NCBI GenBank assembly: GCA_934636265.1
Contig: CAKUAD010000003.1
Coordinates: 26,308 to 90,307, forward strand
Origin: an uncultured Flavobacterium sp.
Lineage (GTDB): Bacteria; Bacteroidota; Bacteroidia; Flavobacteriales; Flavobacteriaceae
Direction of reading: 5' to 3'
Length of the DNA: 64,000 nt
This document shows, piece after piece, positions 60,589-64,000 of this stretch; the first letter of the stretch is position 1; each line of letters starts with the position of its first letter. The position numbers and the translations under genes are program-made. A model generated the notes under the pieces. It ran no database searches, had not been told where the DNA came from, and was given only the letters and a program-made list of their open reading frames with translations.

Positions 60589-62130
60589 ATGAAGAAGAAT
60601 TACGAAGTTTTACTAATCCTCGAAGGGACGTATCCATACAATGGCGGTGGCGTTTCGACATGGGCCCACATGTTGTGCGAGAAAGTAAAAAATGTAGACT
60701 ACTCGCTGTATTCGATCAACGCGGATTTTGAAGTTACCCCAAAATACAAACTCACCGACAATGTCCGCAAAGTGGTACAGGTTCCCATGTGGGCACCGCT
60801 TGAGCCACGGGAGTTAATGGATTACGGCAAAAAGTACTACAAATTCATAGAGCGCAAGGAAAACAACGACGACGCCGACCTTCGCAATGAGTTCCTGCCT
60901 ATTTTTGAAAGACTCATCAACCACATCTACTCTGACATTACCGATGTTGAAGCACTGGACGACACCATCTTTGACATGTGGAGATATTTCCAAAACCACG
61001 ACTACAAGAAAACAATGCGCAGCTCCTTGGTGTGGAACGCGTTCTGCTATCAGGTAACCGGAATTTTGTCGTCAGACGATATTCCTGATGCGACGCTGTT
61101 TGACCTGACCGTGGGCATGCGCTGGATTTACCGCTTTTTGATGCCACTTTCAGTAGACGTGCCAAAGGCTGATATTTCGCATTTGACGCTGTCAGGTTTC
61201 CCGGTAATTCCGGCACTGGTGCTTAAATACAAATACGGAACGCCGCTGATTGTTACCGAGCACGGGGTTTTTATCCGCGAAAGGCTGATTGCCATCAACG
61301 GTGCAGAGTATTCGTTCTTCCTGAAAAAAATGCTGATCAAATTCTCAGAGTGCATCACCGAACTGGTGTATTACAAGGCGGATAAGATCTTGTCGGTAAA
61401 CAAATTCAACATGACCTGGGAAAAGCTATACGGAGCCAACCCTAACAAAATTGAGGTTATTTACAACGGGATTGACCACCAGCGTTTTGTGCCGGCTCCC
61501 AAGCCTGAGCACCTCAAGGGAACGCCTACGGTTGTTGCGGCCGCGCGTATTTTTGAGCTCAAGGACATTTTGACGATGATCCGCTCATGTGCCGTTGCCA
61601 AACGCACTATCCCTAATGTCAAATACCTAATTTACGGCGACAACAATGCTGTGCCCGAATATACGGCTCAGTGTGAAAAACTGATTGCCGAACTCGACCT
61701 CAAGGACAACTTTATCCTGGCAGGCTACCACTCAAATCCCGAAGCGCTCTTTTGCGAGGGCGACATATCGATCCTGACGTCAATCTCTGAAGGGTTCCCG
61801 TACACCGTACTGGAATCAATGAGTTGCGGAATTCCGGTTGTGGCCACCGATGTAGGAGGCGTGACCGAAGCGCTCGATGCGTCTTGCGGCTATATCTGTA
61901 AACCCAAAGACCACGAGGAGATTGGGAAAAGAGTCGTGGAATTGCTCCAAAACGAAGAACTGCGGCGTCAGATGGGGATCAACGCCCGCAAAAAAGTATC
62001 GGAGAATTTCACTATCGGAAAGTTCATCAGCGAGTATGAAGCCGTTTATGAACGAGTAGCGAGAGGTATAGATAAACAAGTTGTTGAACCAATCTTCCTG
62101 GAACTTGAGCAACGACAGGCAGCCTCATAG
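60589..62130 (+). CDS. pelF: PelF-like GT4 glycosyltransferase
   Basis: The 513-residue cytosolic GT-B enzyme matches PelF, which polymerises the Pel exopolysaccharide. It has the PelF N-terminus (LILEGTYPYNGGGVSTWAH), a mid region with HGVFIRERL, and the GT4 donor site (SEGFPYTVLESMSCGIPVVA, with E-x7-E). The operon continues with a PelG-like protein and a PelA-like hydrolase. An in-frame ATG at 60550 lies only 10 bases from the -7 element; I prefer 60589 because MKKNYEVLLILEG is the family start, but 60550 is possible. PelF function is inferred by similarity only. Confidence 0.85.
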   Translation: MKKNYEVLLILEGTYPYNGGGVSTWAHMLCEKVKNVDYSLYSINADFEVTPKYKLTDNVRKVVQVPMWAPLEPRELMDYGKKYYKFIERKENNDDADLRNEFLPIFERLINHIYSDITDVEALDDTIFDMWRYFQNHDYKKTMRSSLVWNAFCYQVTGILSSDDIPDATLFDLTVGMRWIYRFLMPLSVDVPKADISHLTLSGFPVIPALVLKYKYGTPLIVTEHGVFIRERLIAINGAEYSFFLKKMLIKFSECITELVYYKADKILSVNKFNMTWEKLYGANPNKIEVIYNGIDHQRFVPAPKPEHLKGTPTVVAAARIFELKDILTMIRSCAVAKRTIPNVKYLIYGDNNAVPEYTAQCEKLIAELDLKDNFILAGYHSNPEALFCEGDISILTSISEGFPYTVLESMSCGIPVVATDVGGVTEALDASCGYICKPKDHEEIGKRVVELLQNEELRRQMGINARKKVSENFTIGKFISEYEAVYERVARGIDKQVVEPIFLELEQRQAAS

Positions 62131-62179
62131 AAAGCTTCTCGAAAATCTGAATTCCACCAACCGCCCCCAAGACCTACTA

Positions 62180-63796
62180 ATGGAAACCCAGAACGAAAAC
62201 ATTAAGTCGCTGATTGCCGACATACGGGACCGTATTGGTCGTCCGGTAAGCAATCGCGTGGTGATGGCAACGATAGAGTCACTCGGCATCCGCAACAAGG
62301 ACACCGAGGCTGATTTTGGCATTCCGTCGCTATACGAGTTGTCTGACCTTGTGTATTACGAGTTGACAACATCGCCTGAATACGCCGGCGCCAAAAACCT
62401 CAAGGAACAGGAAGCGCTGCAAAAAGGGCCGCGAACCATTCAGGTTTCCGACTATCTCTGGGTCAAGACCAAAATCTTTTTTGAATACTACCCCAAAGGC
62501 ATCCTGCATCTTTTGCCGGTTGCGCTGCAGATTGCGTGTATCATATTCTTTGGATACTCGCTCTGGACCTTTGTAGGATTCAATCACGTTCAATCGACAG
62601 CTGTGGTACTGGGCGTTATTGTCGGTCTTATATCGACTGCCGGATTTGTACAGGTGATAGGGCGGCAGGCTTCCTTTTACTGGAATCACGAAGATTATAT
62701 CATGGTGCGTGAAACGATCAACTACCTGTTGCGCATCGGGTCGAATTCGATCTTTGCTGTGTTGATAGCCATTTTCCTTTGCAACTCATTCCTGCACCTT
62801 TATCCGTTTGGCGTATTGTCGATTGCTTTTGCGTACGCCTTGTTGATCGGTTTGCTGGTTTTGGTACTGGCTCCGCTGCACACCATCAAGCAGCGCTGGG
62901 TAATCAGTGTGGCCATTACGATTGCGACTGCGGTGGCCATCGCCCTAAAAACCTTTACCATTTTGCCCATTTATGTAACGCATTGGGTGGGAATTGCCGT
63001 GGCGATCTTGATTTCAAAAGGATTCATCGAGCTGTTTTTTCGCAGGATTATCAAGCAAAAAAGCGCCAAATCAAATCTCAGGATTCGACCCAACGTGCTG
63101 TTCTACAACAATTACAGGTACTTTTTATACGGGACGATGCTTTATGTTTTCGTCTTTATCGACAGGATTCTCGCCTGGTCGAGCACCAAGGACGCGCAGC
63201 CGCAACCTTTTGTCGTTTACTTTGACAAGGATTATGAACTGGGAATGGACCTTGCCATCGTGATTTTCCTGCTTTTGGCCGGTGTTATGGAATATGCCAT
63301 TGCATCGTTTGCCCGTTTCATGGACATTGCGCAAAAAAACACCTCTTTTAAAACCCCGAAAGAATTCAACCGAACCCTCAAAAAAATGTACTGGGGCCAT
63401 ATCCGGACCCTTTGGATTACGGCGGCACTGGTTGGTGTGTTGATTTACTCGTATATTACACAGCCATGGGGCTACCGCGCTCAGTTTCAGGAAAATCTTG
63501 ACGAATTGAGTATCCGCGTATGCATCGTTGGCGGACTGGGTTATGTATTTTTGGCCTGGGGAATGCTCAATACATTGTATCAGTTTACGCTCGATCGTCC
63601 CTCAGGTCCGTTAAAGGCGATGGTACTCGCCACTGCGGTGAATTTTGTGGTAGGCCTGGTGCTGAGCCGTTTTGTGGCGTATGATTTTGCCGTTGTGGGA
63701 ATGGCCGTCGGCGCCTTCGTTTTTATGTTGCTCACCCTGAGGCGAAACCTGAAATTTTTTAACCAACTTGATTATTATTACTATGCGGCTTATTAA
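62180..63796 (+). CDS. pelG: PelG-like polysaccharide transporter with N-terminal extension
   Basis: The 538-residue protein resembles PelG, the flippase-like partner of PelF that moves the chain through the inner membrane. Twelve or so membrane helices begin near residue 108; motifs such as FIDRILAW and YELGMDLA fit the PelG family. Pseudomonas PelG (456 residues) starts almost directly with the membrane part; here about 105 soluble residues (PVSNRVVMATIESLGIR, PSLYELSDLVYYEL) precede it. It lies 49 bases after pelF and its stop overlaps the next gene by 14 bases. Confidence 0.82.
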   Translation: METQNENIKSLIADIRDRIGRPVSNRVVMATIESLGIRNKDTEADFGIPSLYELSDLVYYELTTSPEYAGAKNLKEQEALQKGPRTIQVSDYLWVKTKIFFEYYPKGILHLLPVALQIACIIFFGYSLWTFVGFNHVQSTAVVLGVIVGLISTAGFVQVIGRQASFYWNHEDYIMVRETINYLLRIGSNSIFAVLIAIFLCNSFLHLYPFGVLSIAFAYALLIGLLVLVLAPLHTIKQRWVISVAITIATAVAIALKTFTILPIYVTHWVGIAVAILISKGFIELFFRRIIKQKSAKSNLRIRPNVLFYNNYRYFLYGTMLYVFVFIDRILAWSSTKDAQPQPFVVYFDKDYELGMDLAIVIFLLLAGVMEYAIASFARFMDIAQKNTSFKTPKEFNRTLKKMYWGHIRTLWITAALVGVLIYSYITQPWGYRAQFQENLDELSIRVCIVGGLGYVFLAWGMLNTLYQFTLDRPSGPLKAMVLATAVNFVVGLVLSRFVAYDFAVVGMAVGAFVFMLLTLRRNLKFFNQLDYYYYAAY

Positions 63797-64000
63797 ACTC
63801 TTTTTGTTTTTGCTGCCGTCGGTAATTACCGGGCAGCCCCAGGCAACGACGGACGCCAAAAGCACATTTTTGGTGTGCTATGGCCGACTTGATCCCGCTC
63901 TGGTCAAAGGATACCGCCTGGTGATTCTGGAAGCTGCGCATTACAAGGCGCACGAAATCCAACTCATGAAAAGAAACAACGACTGCGTTCTGGCCTATAT
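63783..64000 (+). CDS. PelA-like/GH114-type hydrolase, N-terminal part (cut by window edge)
   Basis: The frame begins at the ATG at 63783 with a signal peptide (MRLIKLFLFLLPSVITGQ) and runs off the window after 72 codons. FLVCYGRLDPALVKGYRLVI followed by LEAAHYKAHEIQ resembles the start of the glycoside hydrolase (GH114/GH166-type) domain of PelA, which trims Pel polymer in the periplasm. The gene overlaps pelG by 14 bases. Only the start is visible, so the domain call is tentative. Confidence 0.6.
   Translation, partial: MRLIKLFLFLLPSVITGQPQATTDAKSTFLVCYGRLDPALVKGYRLVILEAAHYKAHEIQLMKRNNDCVLAY

Overview
This 64-kb window is chromosomal DNA of a member of the Bacteroidota, almost certainly a flavobacterium. 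Several things point there: PorX (the response regulator of type IX secretion), a type IX C-terminal sorting domain, a fused LpxC-FabZ, the family-specific promoter element TAnnTTTG in front of many genes, a Flavo-1-type RNA, and the block lpxD - lpxC/fabZ - lpxA - efp - lpxD2 - sucD. By eye the G+C content is higher than in most Flavobacterium genomes. I see no phage, plasmid, CRISPR, rRNA or IS transposase.

Layout. 0-9.6 kb: recG, a Flavo-1 RNA, an M1 aminopeptidase, a UvrD/PcrA helicase, tsaC and an OmpA-like lipoprotein. 9.8-21.9 kb: a glycosyltransferase with a small HsdR-N nuclease-like protein, holA, two conserved unknowns, a sugar dehydrogenase lipoprotein, OmpW, ettA, a TPR hybrid histidine kinase and a DEAD-box helicase. 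22-34.4 kb: amino-acid and polyamine metabolism, with an arginase-family enzyme beside hutI, a spermidine-synthase-like methyltransferase, an acyltransferase, an M14 carboxypeptidase, an Lrp regulator, a deoxyhypusine-synthase-like protein beside arginine decarboxylase, aroB and proline dehydrogenase. 34.5-35.4 kb: a tRNA-Val, the tail of a decayed second tRNA copy, and two 140-bp MITE-like elements. 36-47.3 kb: ald, tsaE, porX, an HD hydrolase, lipid A genes, efp and sucD. 47.3-58.7 kb: small conserved genes, fabG, a type IX-secreted delta-60 repeat protein, a VWA membrane protein, OmpA, a NUDIX enzyme, a thioesterase and endonuclease V. 58.9-64 kb: a helicase, then a Pel-like exopolysaccharide operon (PelF, PelG and the start of a PelA-like hydrolase) that runs off the window.

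How the genes work together. Lipid A genes lpxD, lpxC/fabZ and lpxA lie head to tail within a few bases. The t6A tRNA-modification pathway is represented twice (tsaC, tsaE). Arginine decarboxylase and the DHS-like protein form a polyamine pair, and HutI and the arginase-family enzyme probably act in histidine breakdown. PorX and a sorting-domain protein represent type IX secretion.

The points most worth following are the Pel-like operon, whose PelG has a long soluble N-terminal extension; the dispersed repeats (a 33-bp perfect palindrome twice, a 140-bp MITE twice, and a CAGATTTTCTG motif linking them); an overlooked 53-codon ORF in the leader of arginine decarboxylase; a DHS-like protein without the catalytic lysine; and a set of convergent gene pairs whose stop codons overlap.
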